Assembly (NCBI GenBank): GCA_963825405.1
Contig: CAWGTB010000003.1
Coordinates: 310,001 to 374,000, forward strand
DNA: 64,000 nucleotides
Source: JACPNO01 sp963825405
Lineage (GTDB): Bacteria > Acidobacteriota > Terriglobia > Bryobacterales > Bryobacteraceae
Reading direction: 5' to 3'
Positions 27,200-35,238 of this stretch are shown here, piece after piece. How positions within the stretch are numbered: the first letter of the stretch is position 1; every line of letters starts with the position of its first letter. The translations under genes were made by a program, and so were the position numbers. Under the pieces are notes generated by a model. That model was not told the DNA's origin, searched no databases, and saw only the letters and a program-made list of their open reading frames with translations.

Positions 27200-28522
27200 T
27201 CAAAGCCGGTTGCCGGCGATCATGACCATCTCGATCGAGCGGGAGTTCTTGATCTCGTCCACCGGATTCTTGGATAGCACGATGAGATCGGCCCACTTCC
27301 CGGCTTCAAGCGTACCCAAATCTTTCGCGCCGAGAAATGCCGCGGAGGTCTTGGTAGCGGCGGTGATCACCTGCATCGGCGTCAATCCGGATTCCACCAT
27401 CAGTTCCATTTCCCAGTGCTCGAAATAGCCCTGGAAGCGTCCGGGCGGCCCGCTATCGGTTCCAAAACCAATCTTGACGCCGGCATCGAAGAGCGTTTTC
27501 AGATTGCGTTTGGCCATGGCCAGGAACTGCGGATACTTGTCATGGTCCGGATCGGCGGCAGTTTTTTTCTGGAACTCGGGGCTCTTCAGGGTGTCGAGCA
27601 CATTAGCCGAGACGGAGCGAATGAAGAAGGGATCGGCCAGCGCCGGGCGCGGCTGCGCAAAATAGTACAACGAGATTTCGCGCGAGAGCGTGGCCGTCTG
27701 ATAGTTGCCGTTTTTCTTCATGGCCGCGATGAGCGCGCGATCCACCGGCAGGTCACGCACGCTGTGCGCCAGGTTGTCGAGACCCGCATCGACCAAGGCT
27801 TTGGCATCGTCCAGATAAAAAATATGCGCCGCCACTTTAAGCTGATGCTTGTGCGCCTCGGCGATGATGGCTTTGGCCACGTCGAGCTGGATTTTCTTAT
27901 AGCGGCCCAGATGATCGTCCACCCACATTTTGACCAGGTCGATGTTGGCGGCAGAGAGTCCGGACACGATGAGAGCGACTTGCTCGGGACTGGAAACTTC
28001 GAAAGGCACGCCTTCCATACCGGGAGTGTGGGTGGGATAGCCGTCGGGTCCGGTAAAGCCGCGGCCGGCGCTGAACACGCGCGTGGCATGAGGGCGTCCG
28101 GCGCGTTGTTCCGCACGCACCTGGATGACGGCTGCCTGATCGGTTCCCATGCTGGCCACCGATGTCACGCCATAGGAGGCGTACATGGCGAGCTGCTTTT
28201 CCACATTTTCGCGGGTGGCGAATTTCGCGCCCTGATCCAGATCGAGGGTGTTGCCGACGTGGCCGTGCAGATTGATGATGCCCGGCATGACATATTTGCC
28301 GGTGAGGTCGATGGATTCAGCGCCGGCCGGCATTTTGAGCTGCGATTGCGGCCCCACCCACTGGATGCGCCCGTCGTTCACGATCATGGCGGCGGGACTC
28401 ACGGGGCGGCGGCCGTTGCCATCGATGAGCGTGAATCCTTGCAGGACTTTGGTTTCGGCGAAGCCCGCGCCGGCAGTGCAGGCGGCCAGGCACGCGATCC
28501 ATAACAAACGGTTGATTTTCAC
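27200..28522 (-). CDS. Secreted amidohydrolase (imidazolonepropionase/prolidase-like)
   Basis: Metal-dependent hydrolase of the amidohydrolase superfamily, 440 aa with a signal peptide (INRLLWIACLAACTAGAGFA). Metal motif HGH near residues 86-88 (YVMPGIINLHGHVGN), further ligands AAHIFYLDDAKA and DNLAHSV, and the catalytic Asp in IGFGTDSGPPG. C-terminal composite-domain return: LEAGKWADLIVLSKNPVDEI. Members act on peptides, lactones or cyclic amides; the substrate is not clear. It is upstream of brkB in the same orientation. Confidence 0.9.
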   Translation of the reverse strand: MKINRLLWIACLAACTAGAGFAETKVLQGFTLIDGNGRRPVSPAAMIVNDGRIQWVGPQSQLKMPAGAESIDLTGKYVMPGIINLHGHVGNTLDLDQGAKFATRENVEKQLAMYASYGVTSVASMGTDQAAVIQVRAEQRAGRPHATRVFSAGRGFTGPDGYPTHTPGMEGVPFEVSSPEQVALIVSGLSAANIDLVKMWVDDHLGRYKKIQLDVAKAIIAEAHKHQLKVAAHIFYLDDAKALVDAGLDNLAHSVRDLPVDRALIAAMKKNGNYQTATLSREISLYYFAQPRPALADPFFIRSVSANVLDTLKSPEFQKKTAADPDHDKYPQFLAMAKRNLKTLFDAGVKIGFGTDSGPPGRFQGYFEHWEMELMVESGLTPMQVITAATKTSAAFLGAKDLGTLEAGKWADLIVLSKNPVDEIKNSRSIEMVMIAGNRL

Positions 28523-28551
28523 TGGTTGGGGATTTTATCACAGGCGCTGGT

Positions 28552-28581
28552 TTGACCGTTCCCACGCGCGTTGCCTATACT
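28552..28581 (+). promoter_or_regulatory. Possible sigma70 promoter of secG
   Basis: TTGACC (28552-28557) and TATACT (28576-28581) are spaced by 18 nt. The start site would fall about 5 nt before the ATG, which would lose the AAAGG ribosome binding site at 28582-28586, so the motif may be misleading. Confidence 0.35.
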
Positions 28582-28592
28582 AAAGGTCTGCC

Positions 28593-29009
28593 ATGTTGCT
28601 GATTTTATTTACAGTGGTTCACGTGATCGTGTGCATCTTTCTGATCATCGTGGTGTTGTTACAGAGCGGAAAGGCGGCTGACCTTGCCGGCGCGTTCGGC
28701 GGGATGGGCTCGCAGACGGCTTTCGGGCCGCGCGGCTCGGCGACGCTGCTATCGAAAGCCACGACCATTTCGGCGGTGGTGTTCATGTGCACGTCGCTCG
28801 GGCTCTCGATTCTCGCGACCCGCGCCTCGGGAGGAGTAGGCAACACCGTGCTGGATCGTAAGGCGCCCACCAAGCAGAGCCTGCCGGCTGGAGCCAATCC
28901 GGCGCCTGCTCAAGGCGCACCGCCAGTCGTTCCGGCGCCGAAGATGGAACTGATCAACCCCGGGAAAGCCCCGGCTACGCCGTCGACGGTACCATCCAAG
29001 AAGAAATAG
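28593..29009 (+). CDS. secG: Preprotein translocase subunit SecG
   Basis: Small subunit of the SecYEG channel, 138 aa. The two expected membrane helices are residues 3-21 (LILFTVVHVIVCIFLIIVV) and about 57-75 (ISAVVFMCTSLGLSILAT), with the conserved loop LLQSGKAADLAGAFGGMGSQTAFGPRGSAT. A Pro/Ala-rich tail of about 60 residues ending in Lys follows, longer than in E. coli (110 aa) but common in acidobacteria. It lies 19 bp before tRNA-Leu, a frequent secG neighbour in bacteria. Confidence 0.95.
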   Translation: MLLILFTVVHVIVCIFLIIVVLLQSGKAADLAGAFGGMGSQTAFGPRGSATLLSKATTISAVVFMCTSLGLSILATRASGGVGNTVLDRKAPTKQSLPAGANPAPAQGAPPVVPAPKMELINPGKAPATPSTVPSKKK

Positions 29010-29028
29010 TTTTTCCGGTGCCAGCAAT

Positions 29029-29115
29029 GCGGAGGTGGCGGAATTGGCAGACGCACTAGCTTGAGGTGCTAGCGCTCGAAAGGGCGTGGGGGTTCAAGTC
29101 CCCCTCTCCGCACCA
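29029..29115 (+). tRNA. trnL: tRNA-Leu (anticodon GAG)
   Basis: 87-nt class II tRNA with CCA encoded at 29113-29115. Acceptor GCGGAGG (29029-29035) pairs with TCTCCGC (29105-29111). D-arm GCGGAATTGGCAGACGC, anticodon stem CTAGC / GCTAG around TTGAGGT with GAG at 29063-29065, a variable arm, and T-arm GGGGGTTCAAGTCCCCC. Confidence 0.97.
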
Positions 29116-29125
29116 AAAACCCTTT

Positions 29126-29156
29126 GGGAGCCATTAGTTTACGGCTCCCTTTTTTT
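29126..29156 (+). terminator. Rho-independent terminator after tRNA-Leu
   Basis: Perfect 7-bp stem GGGAGCC (29126-29132) / GGCTCCC (29143-29149), 10-nt loop, then seven T (29150-29156). The T tract touches the stop of the convergent NTF2-like gene. Confidence 0.93.
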
Positions 29157-29520
29157 AATGCTTGCCGTCGTAGAAGAACTGCTCGCGCGTGATTTTATCG
29201 TTCTTGACGGTATAGACAGCGACTTCTTCGAGAGTGATGCGCTGACCGGTGGTTTTGGGCGTGACGTCCAGGGTAAAGAAAACGACGAACTGGTCCGGGT
29301 TCGCGCCATTGAAAAACGGCCCGGCCACAGTCTCTCCGTTGAAGGTTTTGTCGGAGACCCAATCCTCAGATTTCTTGATCACCGGAGCTTGGCCAGCGGT
29401 CTCCTTGCCGTCGCCTTCAACCGAAACAATGTCAGGCGCGTACATCGTGCGCATGACGTCGAAGTTCTTGCCCTGCCTGCACAACTCCACAAACTTGCTG
29501 CCAACCGTTCTGACACTCAT
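29155..29520 (-). CDS. SnoaL/NTF2-like protein
   Basis: 121-aa cone-fold protein of the NTF2/SnoaL superfamily. Typical start helix TVGSKFVELCRQGKNFDVMRTMYAPDI, then the pocket strands (FFNGANPDQFVVFFTLDV, EVAVYTVKNDKITREQFFY). Such proteins are small-molecule binding or isomerase-like; no catalytic set can be assigned. No signal peptide. Ends at TAA 29155-29157, convergent with tRNA-Leu. Confidence 0.82.
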   Translation of the reverse strand: MSVRTVGSKFVELCRQGKNFDVMRTMYAPDIVSVEGDGKETAGQAPVIKKSEDWVSDKTFNGETVAGPFFNGANPDQFVVFFTLDVTPKTTGQRITLEEVAVYTVKNDKITREQFFYDGKH

Positions 29521-29582
29521 AATGACTCCAATCGTTAGTATGATGACGCTCGGTAAGCTCCTGATCCGGGGTCGCTGCAGAT

Positions 29583-30158
29583 TTACGCGCGCCCTGAAAA
29601 CTCCCGGGTCTCGGTCGTTATTTTTACTTTTTCACCCTGCTTGATAAAGATCGGAACGCGGATCTTAAGCCCTGTCTCCAGTTTGGCCATCTTGGTGCCA
29701 CTACCGCTCGAAGTGTCACCGCGTACGGCGTGTTCCGCTTCGGCAACCTCCAGCTCGACAAACATCGGCAACTGAAGACTGATGGGATTGCCATTGTATT
29801 TGTGCAAGTGGAGCAGTGCGCCTTCGACCAGAAGGTCGAGCGCGTTCCCGACGACTGCGGCGGGAAGGTTCAAAGTTTCGAAATTGTCCTGATCCAGGAA
29901 ATAAGAGCCGTCCCCATCGCTATACAGATAGCTGACCGGAACCAACTGTAAATCCGGCTCCTTAAACCTTTCACCTGCCTTGAAGGTCTTATCCGACACC
30001 GCACTCGTGAGAAGGTTGCGCATTTTCAGGCGCACCAGGGTCTGCCCGCCCCGGGCGGTAGGCGTGCTTATCTCTGAATCCATGCAGTAGAACGGAGCGT
30101 CTTCAAACTCGAAGATGGTCTTGCGTTTTATGTTAATTGCCTCAAGCAGAGTGGCCAA
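29583..30158 (-). CDS. efp: Elongation factor P family protein with EfpL/YeiP-like loop
   Basis: EF-P family protein, relieving ribosome stalling at proline stretches. Taken from TTG 30158 (191 aa), preceded by AAGGGAAGGA; the frame stays open further up but lacks homology. Three-domain layout: KOW-like domain (IKRKTIFEFEDAPFYCMDSE), OB1 (VPVSYLYSDGDGSYFLDQD, YNGNPISLQLPMFVELEV), OB2 (MAKLETGLKIRVPIFIKQGE) ending REFSGRA. The tip loop reads STPTARGGQT, two residues longer than the PGKGQ loop of canonical EF-P and like the PTARG loop of EfpL (YeiP), which works without lysine modification. A canonical efp is likely elsewhere in the genome. Confidence 0.85.
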   Translation of the reverse strand: MATLLEAINIKRKTIFEFEDAPFYCMDSEISTPTARGGQTLVRLKMRNLLTSAVSDKTFKAGERFKEPDLQLVPVSYLYSDGDGSYFLDQDNFETLNLPAAVVGNALDLLVEGALLHLHKYNGNPISLQLPMFVELEVAEAEHAVRGDTSSGSGTKMAKLETGLKIRVPIFIKQGEKVKITTETREFSGRA

Positions 30159-30227
30159 TAGTGTCCGGGTCCTTCCCTTCCAAGTATAGAAGGGAAACCG
30201 GTTCCACTCGCACGCCGGCATATCGCA

Positions 30228-30644
30228 TTACTTGCAGTTGCTCCCCTCCAACACGGGTCCCACCGGCCGGTTCAAGTGAAGCACGGTCTTGGTCCCATCG
30301 TTCGCCACAAGTTCAAGCAATGTTTCTGTCTCGCCTGATGGCAGGCGCACCCAGATGTCTCTCACATTGTGGATGCCGCAACTGAGATGATCCTCGGTCT
30401 CGGGGCCAAAAGTGATCCAGACCTCCTCTTCGTCATCCTCGAGGTCTGGCGAGACGTGATCAAAGGGCAGGTCTTCGGTCTCCACTTGATGGCCGAGTTC
30501 CGCACCGACCACCTCCAGACGCGCCGGTGCTCCGCGATTTTCGCGCGTGAAATCGGCCAAAAACGCGACCCATCGATCCCTTTCAATTTCGAATGCGGTG
30601 GCCGGATCTGCACCCGCGTTCGTTGCAATAGCCTGCTGTGCCAT
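30228..30644 (-). CDS. DUF5335-like protein
   Basis: 138 aa, soluble. Pattern WVAFLADFTRENRGAPARLEVVGAELGHQVETEDLPF followed by VSPDLEDDEEEVWITFG and HNVRDIWV resembles the DUF5335 family of unknown function. Not secreted. It lies 69 nt upstream of the EF-P-like gene in the same orientation and may share its transcript. Ends with a Cys near the C terminus (GSNCK). Confidence 0.7.
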   Translation of the reverse strand: MAQQAIATNAGADPATAFEIERDRWVAFLADFTRENRGAPARLEVVGAELGHQVETEDLPFDHVSPDLEDDEEEVWITFGPETEDHLSCGIHNVRDIWVRLPSGETETLLELVANDGTKTVLHLNRPVGPVLEGSNCK

Positions 30645-30837
30645 AACTGCTCCGCCTATACAGACTCGCTGAAGCGAAGATTTGTTTCATGCAGGTCCGT
30701 AATTCAGAAATCTGAAACAACGGCCCCGTACGCATGTCTAAATCGTATCTAGTCTCGGTTCGAGCACAAAGGCACACAACTCCGGAAAACCCGGAGATTC
30801 AGCAGATTACCGGGATTCTCAGTTTTGGAGTACTCAA

Positions 30838-31110
30838 GTGAAAGAACCACCCTGCGCGGAGCTGGCGCGGCTCACCGACGCTGTCGCCAATGCGATTGAT
30901 GACATTTACTCAGCGAAAGCCGCCGAGCTCTTGGCCATTAAGGAAAGGACGAGCGAGTTGCCTTATATCCTTGCTCTGCTAGAGGCTCGTAGAGCATTGT
31001 GTCGCGCGTTTTCCAACTTGGAGCAGCACAAGGAGGAACATCGATGCTCCCCGGCAAGCGGGCGATCGACATCGATGGCGGTGCTTCGTGCCGTAGGATC
31101 GCCGCAATGA
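30838..31110 (+). CDS. Hypothetical small helical protein
   Basis: 90 aa from GTG 30838, with TTTTGGAG upstream as ribosome binding site. The first 70 residues look like a real coding sequence: a two-helix pattern (CAELARLTDAVANAIDDIYSAK; YILALLEARRALCRAFSNLEQHKEEHRC). The last 20 (SPASGRSTSMAVLRAVGSPQ) do not continue the pattern, so the original stop may have been lost. Function unknown. Confidence 0.5.
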   Translation: MKEPPCAELARLTDAVANAIDDIYSAKAAELLAIKERTSELPYILALLEARRALCRAFSNLEQHKEEHRCSPASGRSTSMAVLRAVGSPQ

Positions 31111-31112
31111 CC

Positions 31113-31370
31113 TTATTGCGGTTTCCTGCCGGCAAGAATGAATATGCCCACACCGGCTCCGATGGTGAGCACGCCGACCGCGGGCGGGATGACTATGCCC
31201 TTCCGCCTTTTAGCAGTGAGCTGAATCGACTGCGTATCGATAATCTTTTCTCTCTTGCTGTATACGACGAGCGGCGAAGCTAACAGAACCACTCCAAGCA
31301 AGGTGAGCAGGATGCCGATGATTCTCATCCATAGAGTTTCTGCTTGTGACATTTCTGCGTTCTCAGTCAT
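31113..31370 (-). CDS. Small membrane protein, DUF3185-like
   Basis: 85 aa with two membrane helices (MRIIGILLTLLGVVLLASPLV and PAVGVLTIGAGVGIFILAG) joined by a charged loop (YSKREKIIDTQSIQLTAKRRKG), matching the layout of DUF3185-type proteins. Function unknown. Its ATG overlaps the stop of the Cys-rich gene by 8 nt, so both are probably translated together. Confidence 0.68.
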   Translation of the reverse strand: MTENAEMSQAETLWMRIIGILLTLLGVVLLASPLVVYSKREKIIDTQSIQLTAKRRKGIVIPPAVGVLTIGAGVGIFILAGRKPQ

Positions 31371-31533
31371 CTTCGTATGGCGTTGCAGTGTGACGCTGCT
31401 TCGCCTCGGATGATCGGCGCTCAGTAGCCGGGTGCGAACGATCCAGTTCGCGCTTTTTCACGCATGCCAGGCAGATAGGCAGCCCGCATTCATAAAGCCC
31501 GGTTTCAGCATTGCAAATGTGACACTGTGCCAT
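31363..31533 (-). CDS. Small Cys-rich protein, zinc-ribbon-like
   Basis: 56 aa: MAQCHICNAETGLYECGLPI continues with CLACVKKREL. The CxxC and C-x4-CxxC spacing suggests one bound zinc; the C-terminal half is basic and disordered. The ribosome binding site is a perfect AGGAGGT 7 nt before the ATG (31531-31533). The stop lies inside the start of the DUF3185-like gene (8-nt overlap), so it is coupled to it. Function unknown. Confidence 0.68.
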   Translation of the reverse strand: MAQCHICNAETGLYECGLPICLACVKKRELDRSHPATERRSSEAKQRHTATPYEDD

Positions 31534-31607
31534 CGCTCGCACCTCCTAGCCGATATCAGTTGCAAATCGGCAGCCAGACGCGCGCAAATGACTGAAGGGA
31601 AACGATA

Positions 31608-31790
31608 ATGAATGTAAACGAAGCCAGCCTGCTGGCAGCTCTTACCTGGTTGCGGAAAATTGTGCTCGCGTGCGAACCAGAAGAATATTGCAAAATACTT
31701 GAAACGTATCGAGCCAAGCTTGAGCGAAAACGCTCCAGTGCTATGCGTAAAGACCCAACGGAAAATCGAATTTTTGTCGCAGCTTACTGA
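31608..31790 (+). CDS. Hypothetical small protein
   Basis: 60 aa, ATG 31608 with GAAGGGAAA upstream. The helical start (ASLLAALTWLRKIVLACEPEEYCKILETYRAKLERK) looks coding; the tail (KDPTENRIFVAAY) is short. No recognised family. It may form a transcript with the small ORF at 31837. Confidence 0.42.
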   Translation: MNVNEASLLAALTWLRKIVLACEPEEYCKILETYRAKLERKRSSAMRKDPTENRIFVAAY

Positions 31791-31836
31791 AATCAAAAGT
31801 ATTTGCCTTTGGTGGTTGCCATGCACATCTGGTCGC

Positions 31837-32010
31837 GTGACGAATCGCGTTTTCGAGGCGCAGGAATTCCTCGACAAGCTGAACGGAGGCACCTTCGACG
31901 GACACCTACACGACGAACTTCTCAAGCTCTCCAGCGAACAGCTCGAACAACTGGCGGTGCTAATGAGCCGGCAGCTCATCGAGCCTTCGCAACAAGCGGA
32001 AAACGAATAA
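31837..32010 (+). CDS. Hypothetical small protein
   Basis: 57 aa from GTG 31837 (VTNRVFEAQEFLDKLNGG, then a helical acidic stretch HLHDELLKLSSEQLEQLAVLMS). The frame extends upstream to an ATG at 31660, but the added residues look non-coding and overlap the previous ORF. Start and function are uncertain. Confidence 0.4.
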   Translation: MTNRVFEAQEFLDKLNGGTFDGHLHDELLKLSSEQLEQLAVLMSRQLIEPSQQAENE

Positions 32011-32060
32011 CGGTACTGCGAGGCAACAGGTCGACGCCGGCTTGGCCCGGCTGAACTGAG

Positions 32061-32444
32061 CTAGCCGCTAAACTTGCCACCGGATTCGACACCTGCGCCC
32101 GGCTGGCCTAGTCCTGTATCAGCCTGTTCATTTTCTCGAAGTTCGTTTTCAACGGCGGCCTCCGGGTACAGGGCGTTGAGTTTGCTGGCGAGTTCAAAAT
32201 CCTTCGCGCTAATCCCGCCGGCATCGTGGGTGGTAAGGTCAACGGTCAGGCGATTGTACACGTTCAACCACTCGGGGTGATGCCCGATGGATTCCGCCAC
32301 GATAGCGGCGCTGGTCATAAAGCCGAAAGCATGCACGAAATCGGCAAACGAAAACACACGATGAAGCTTCCCGTCTAAAACAGTCCATCCACTCAGCTCG
32401 CGCAACGCCGAGCGGATTTCGGACTCAGAAAGTTTGGTCGTCAT
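32061..32444 (-). CDS. phhB: Pterin-4a-carbinolamine dehydratase (DCoH)
   Basis: Dehydrates 4a-hydroxy-tetrahydropterin to recycle the pterin cofactor of aromatic amino acid hydroxylases. 127 aa from ATG 32444; an ATG 36 nt upstream adds no homology and falls in the repeat zone. Family features: ALRELSGWTVLDGKLHRVFSFADF, the catalytic GHHPEWLNVYNRLTVDLTTHDAGGIS (given here in parts: GHHPEW and LTTHDAGG) and a FELASKLNALYPE helix. The last 25 residues form an extra acidic tail. No phenylalanine hydroxylase is seen in the window. Confidence 0.9.
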   Translation of the reverse strand: MTTKLSESEIRSALRELSGWTVLDGKLHRVFSFADFVHAFGFMTSAAIVAESIGHHPEWLNVYNRLTVDLTTHDAGGISAKDFELASKLNALYPEAAVENELRENEQADTGLGQPGAGVESGGKFSG

Positions 32445-32451
32445 TGGCTCA

Positions 32452-32620
32452 ATGGTACAAGCGGCGAAGCCGGATGTCACCCGTGGATAATAGTCAGCGA
32501 TAACGCGCAGATTATGGTCATCGCTCTATTGGAATAGTCCGGGTCTGCTTCTAAGCTGTGCATAGCGTATGAACTGGGATGAACACACTCCTTACCCCTT
32601 GACCCGTACTAGCGTGCTCC
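32452..32620 (+). repeat. Long direct repeat, copy 1
   Basis: Starts ATGGTACAAG at 32452 and matches 33905-34060 with few mismatches plus a 13-bp insertion (ATAGTCAGCGATA) near 32488. It carries the leader and first 18 codons of the GIY-YIG-like gene found complete at 34009. Similarity ends at CGTGCTCC. Confidence 0.88.
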
Positions 32621-32655
32621 GTAACGCATCGGACTTCGGCACTTGGGAAAACTGA
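32569..32655 (+). pseudogene. Truncated 5' copy of the GIY-YIG-like gene
   Basis: ATG 32569 begins MNWDEHTPYPLTRTSVLR, identical to the start of the gene at 34009 (exactly 1440 nt apart), then diverges after residue 18 and stops at TGA 32653-32655 (28 codons). It lacks the catalytic-like motifs of the full copy, so it is a broken duplicate. Confidence 0.75.
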
Positions 32656-32738
32656 CTGCCTCTGCGTTTCAAAACTGACCCAAGCGGTCTGTCAGGGGGG
32701 AGTATAGGCAAGATCGGGATCGCAGCGAAGGATCCGAC

Positions 32739-33800
32739 CTAGTCTCGCGTCCGGGGAGCCCACAGTATTGTGGGACTGCATCGTTCCAGCTCTGTTTGCC
32801 CGGCCAAAACCACAGTGCGACGCTGGTCAACCAGTTCCCGCAGCAGGGGCTTCAAATACTTCTGTTCCGCCACAATTTCGCGGCCATCTACTCGGTCGAG
32901 GATCACAGTCGGCCAGCCGTAACAAATGGTTCCGTTGGACAGTTGGATACGATCCTTTCCGAGTTCGTCACAAGGATCTTTCCAACCAGCTTGGATTGCG
33001 CCATTCACAACAGGGGGAAGGTGGACGACGCCATGACAATCAGCAGCGGCAGGAATAACGGCAGCCACTTGTACGGGAGGCTCTCCGGGGAGGTCCATCT
33101 TGTTGCCCTGATCCAACCAATGAGGAGAATCGGCCTGAAGCAGGCGATCGTCATTCCGTCGAAATCGATAGCTACGGCGTACCAATGCAGTGTAGGTAAC
33201 GATATCAGCCGGGTGGGCTAAGCTCCATGTGGCGTCCTTGGCCTCATAGATGCCGGTGATCCGCCGATCCTCGCCGTGGCGCGGATGTTCACTGTAGGTG
33301 CAGTCAGTCACGACAAGTTCTGGTCGTCCGTCGTGGTTCCAATGGAAAATGGCTGGAATCGCCGGGAATCGGGTTCCTTGCGGCATACCAGTTCGGACCA
33401 CCCAAGGCACAGGCTGGCCGTGATCGTTGAAGAGCAGGAAAGAAAGAGTTATCTCATCAATACAACGCCCATTGGGCGGGAAAAAGGCGGCAACTAATAA
33501 ATCTGGACGGCCATTGCGGTCAAAGTCAGCCTGCCAAACGTCCGTCCAACCGATACCTCCATCCGTCGGCAGAACCGCATTCCAGGCTTTTCCGTCATCG
33601 TCGTGGCCCTCTATGCGCGCGCTTCCATTTCCTTGCAAAATCACCTGTGTGTGGCCGAACCGGACGGATGTACGTTGATCGCCAGGGGTACCTAGATGAC
33701 CGACTTCGCCCAGATAATGAAGCCCGGCCACGGACGACGGCTGCGCGCTTGCTGCGAGCGCGCAGAGTCCGGCCACGATCAACCTGCAAATGCGCGCCAT
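32739..33800 (-). CDS. Secreted FG-GAP/VCBS-like protein
   Basis: 353 aa with a signal peptide (RLIVAGLCALAASA). The middle holds repeat-like Asp-rich turns of FG-GAP type (WQADFDRNGRPDLLVAAFF, FHWNHDGRPELVVTDC) which may bind calcium in a beta-propeller. The C-terminal 150 residues are not recognised. It is the only gene between the two copies of the long direct repeat, so it may have been brought in by the event that made the repeat. Confidence 0.68.
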   Translation of the reverse strand: MARICRLIVAGLCALAASAQPSSVAGLHYLGEVGHLGTPGDQRTSVRFGHTQVILQGNGSARIEGHDDDGKAWNAVLPTDGGIGWTDVWQADFDRNGRPDLLVAAFFPPNGRCIDEITLSFLLFNDHGQPVPWVVRTGMPQGTRFPAIPAIFHWNHDGRPELVVTDCTYSEHPRHGEDRRITGIYEAKDATWSLAHPADIVTYTALVRRSYRFRRNDDRLLQADSPHWLDQGNKMDLPGEPPVQVAAVIPAAADCHGVVHLPPVVNGAIQAGWKDPCDELGKDRIQLSNGTICYGWPTVILDRVDGREIVAEQKYLKPLLRELVDQRRTVVLAGQTELERCSPTILWAPRTRD

Positions 33801-33904
33801 GTCTCAATTATGCTCGCGTCTGCGTCGTTTGGTATGAAAACTGCCCCATTCCCTTCCAAGCTCGGAAGAGGCGACGTGCCCTGGCAATGACCGCGCTGGA
33901 CGAG

Positions 33905-34060
33905 ATGGTACAAGGGGCGAAGCCGGATGTCACCCGTGGATAACGCGCAGATTATGGTCATCGCTCTATTGGAATAGTCCGGGTCTGCTTCTAAGCTTTA
34001 CATAGCGTATGAACTGGGATGAACACACTCCTTACCCTTTGACTCGTACTAGCGTGCTCC
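33905..34060 (+). repeat. Long direct repeat, copy 2
   Basis: About 155 bp matching 32452-32620, without the 13-bp insertion. It contains the leader and first codons of the complete GIY-YIG-like gene at 34009. The two copies flank 33801-32739. Confidence 0.88.
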
Positions 34061-34323
34061 GCAGCGCAGCAGAGGTCTCTGGTGTCTACGGACTGCGCGA
34101 TGGGAACAATTGGATCTATATCGGAGAGTGCCCAAATGTGCAGCGCGCATTGTTGGAGTGTCTGGCAGGCCGCGTGCCCTGCGTCTTGCAATTTCAACCT
34201 AGGGTGTTCGTCTTCGAGCCGTGCCTGCCCCGGCAGCGAAAGGCCCGCCAAAGGGAATTGGCGCAGACTTACAAGCCGGCCTGCAACAAGAAATTCTTCA
34301 TTCAAGCTGCCATTCCTCGCTAA
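34009..34323 (+). CDS. Small GIY-YIG-like protein
   Basis: 104 aa. SGVYGLRDGNNWIYIGECPNV carries a GVY...YIG pair resembling the start of a GIY-YIG nuclease domain; the expected downstream Arg and Glu are not clear (FEPCLPRQRKARQRELAQTY is basic). It may be a degenerate or non-catalytic relative. Its promoter region and first codons are duplicated at 32452-32620. Confidence 0.55.
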   Translation: MNWDEHTPYPLTRTSVLRSAAEVSGVYGLRDGNNWIYIGECPNVQRALLECLAGRVPCVLQFQPRVFVFEPCLPRQRKARQRELAQTYKPACNKKFFIQAAIPR

Positions 34324-34362
34324 AGGCAATTGACGCAGCGCCTCGATTGATACAGGCTGGCC

Positions 34363-35184
34363 TCAACCGCCCTGCAAAGCGATCCGGATGGCTTGCTCCA
34401 CAGGCGAATACAAGCCATCAGGCCGATCCAGGAGAAAAGGTTCTGCGGGTAGAAGCGGTGGTTGGGCGAGAAATCGCGGCCGGACGCCGTGATGTGGCTG
34501 AGCAGCATGCACCAGAAATGGATGGCAGAGAAACACGGTGCCCGCCTCTCCGGTTGCCAGAACCTCTGGCCGCGCTTTCGTTTCGGCAAAACCGTTAGCG
34601 GCCAGATCCCGCAACGATAAGCCATTCTCTCCCGCCGGAGCGAGCATTCTTGCAACATCGAGATGAGAACCAACGCGAATGCGAGTTGGCGCGTCGGTCT
34701 CCCCGACGTCAGAGAACAGAAACAGCATCAGCAGCGCGCGTCCTTTCGAGGTGAGGTTGATACGCCAATCGGAATAGTCGCTGGAATCGCCGATCGGGGG
34801 CGGAAAACTGGAATCCACGTGCCAACCGGTGTCGCCCGGATCGTCAGAGGACGGAAAACGAATGGGAAACGTCCCGAGATTCACAGGGCGCAACCATCGC
34901 TTCGAACCGACCAGTTGATCGAAAGCTCGGTGCAAGACCGGCGTATTCGCGGCTCTTACAAATGGCTCCTGGCCGTAACCACCGAGCCGGATGACCGGTT
35001 TGGTCCAGGTTGTCGGATCAGCTTCATCGCAGCCCGTTTCCGGCCAGAGAATGGCACGGCCCTGATCGGCAAGATAGCGCGGGAAGGCCGCATCGATCCG
35101 TACGAATCCATCGCGGATGAACTGTTGGAGTTGGGAGTCACTCAGGCGCCGCGCTTTGGAGTAAGGAGCTAGTGCGTCGTCCAT
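34363..35184 (-). CDS. Phytanoyl-CoA dioxygenase (PhyH) family protein
   Basis: Fe(II)/2-oxoglutarate dioxygenase-like, 273 aa. The facial triad is visible: HxD in TGWHVDSSFPPP and the distal His in FLCHPFLVHAAQPHHGVRPRF, with a following Arg for 2-oxoglutarate. N-terminal SDSQLQQFIRDGFVRIDAAFP is typical of PhyH. Substrate unknown. Alone between the GIY-YIG-like gene and mazEF. Confidence 0.88.
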   Translation of the reverse strand: MDDALAPYSKARRLSDSQLQQFIRDGFVRIDAAFPRYLADQGRAILWPETGCDEADPTTWTKPVIRLGGYGQEPFVRAANTPVLHRAFDQLVGSKRWLRPVNLGTFPIRFPSSDDPGDTGWHVDSSFPPPIGDSSDYSDWRINLTSKGRALLMLFLFSDVGETDAPTRIRVGSHLDVARMLAPAGENGLSLRDLAANGFAETKARPEVLATGEAGTVFLCHPFLVHAAQPHHGVRPRFLAQPPLLPAEPFLLDRPDGLYSPVEQAIRIALQGG

Positions 35185-35238
35185 AACGAACCGTTTTCAA
35201 TTTAGCCGATACAGGAGAACGCTGCCGGGCCATGGCTG

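Noticed and set aside
27718..28116. Overlapping ORF inside the amidohydrolase gene
   Set aside because: Shadow in another frame, no domain or ribosome binding site.
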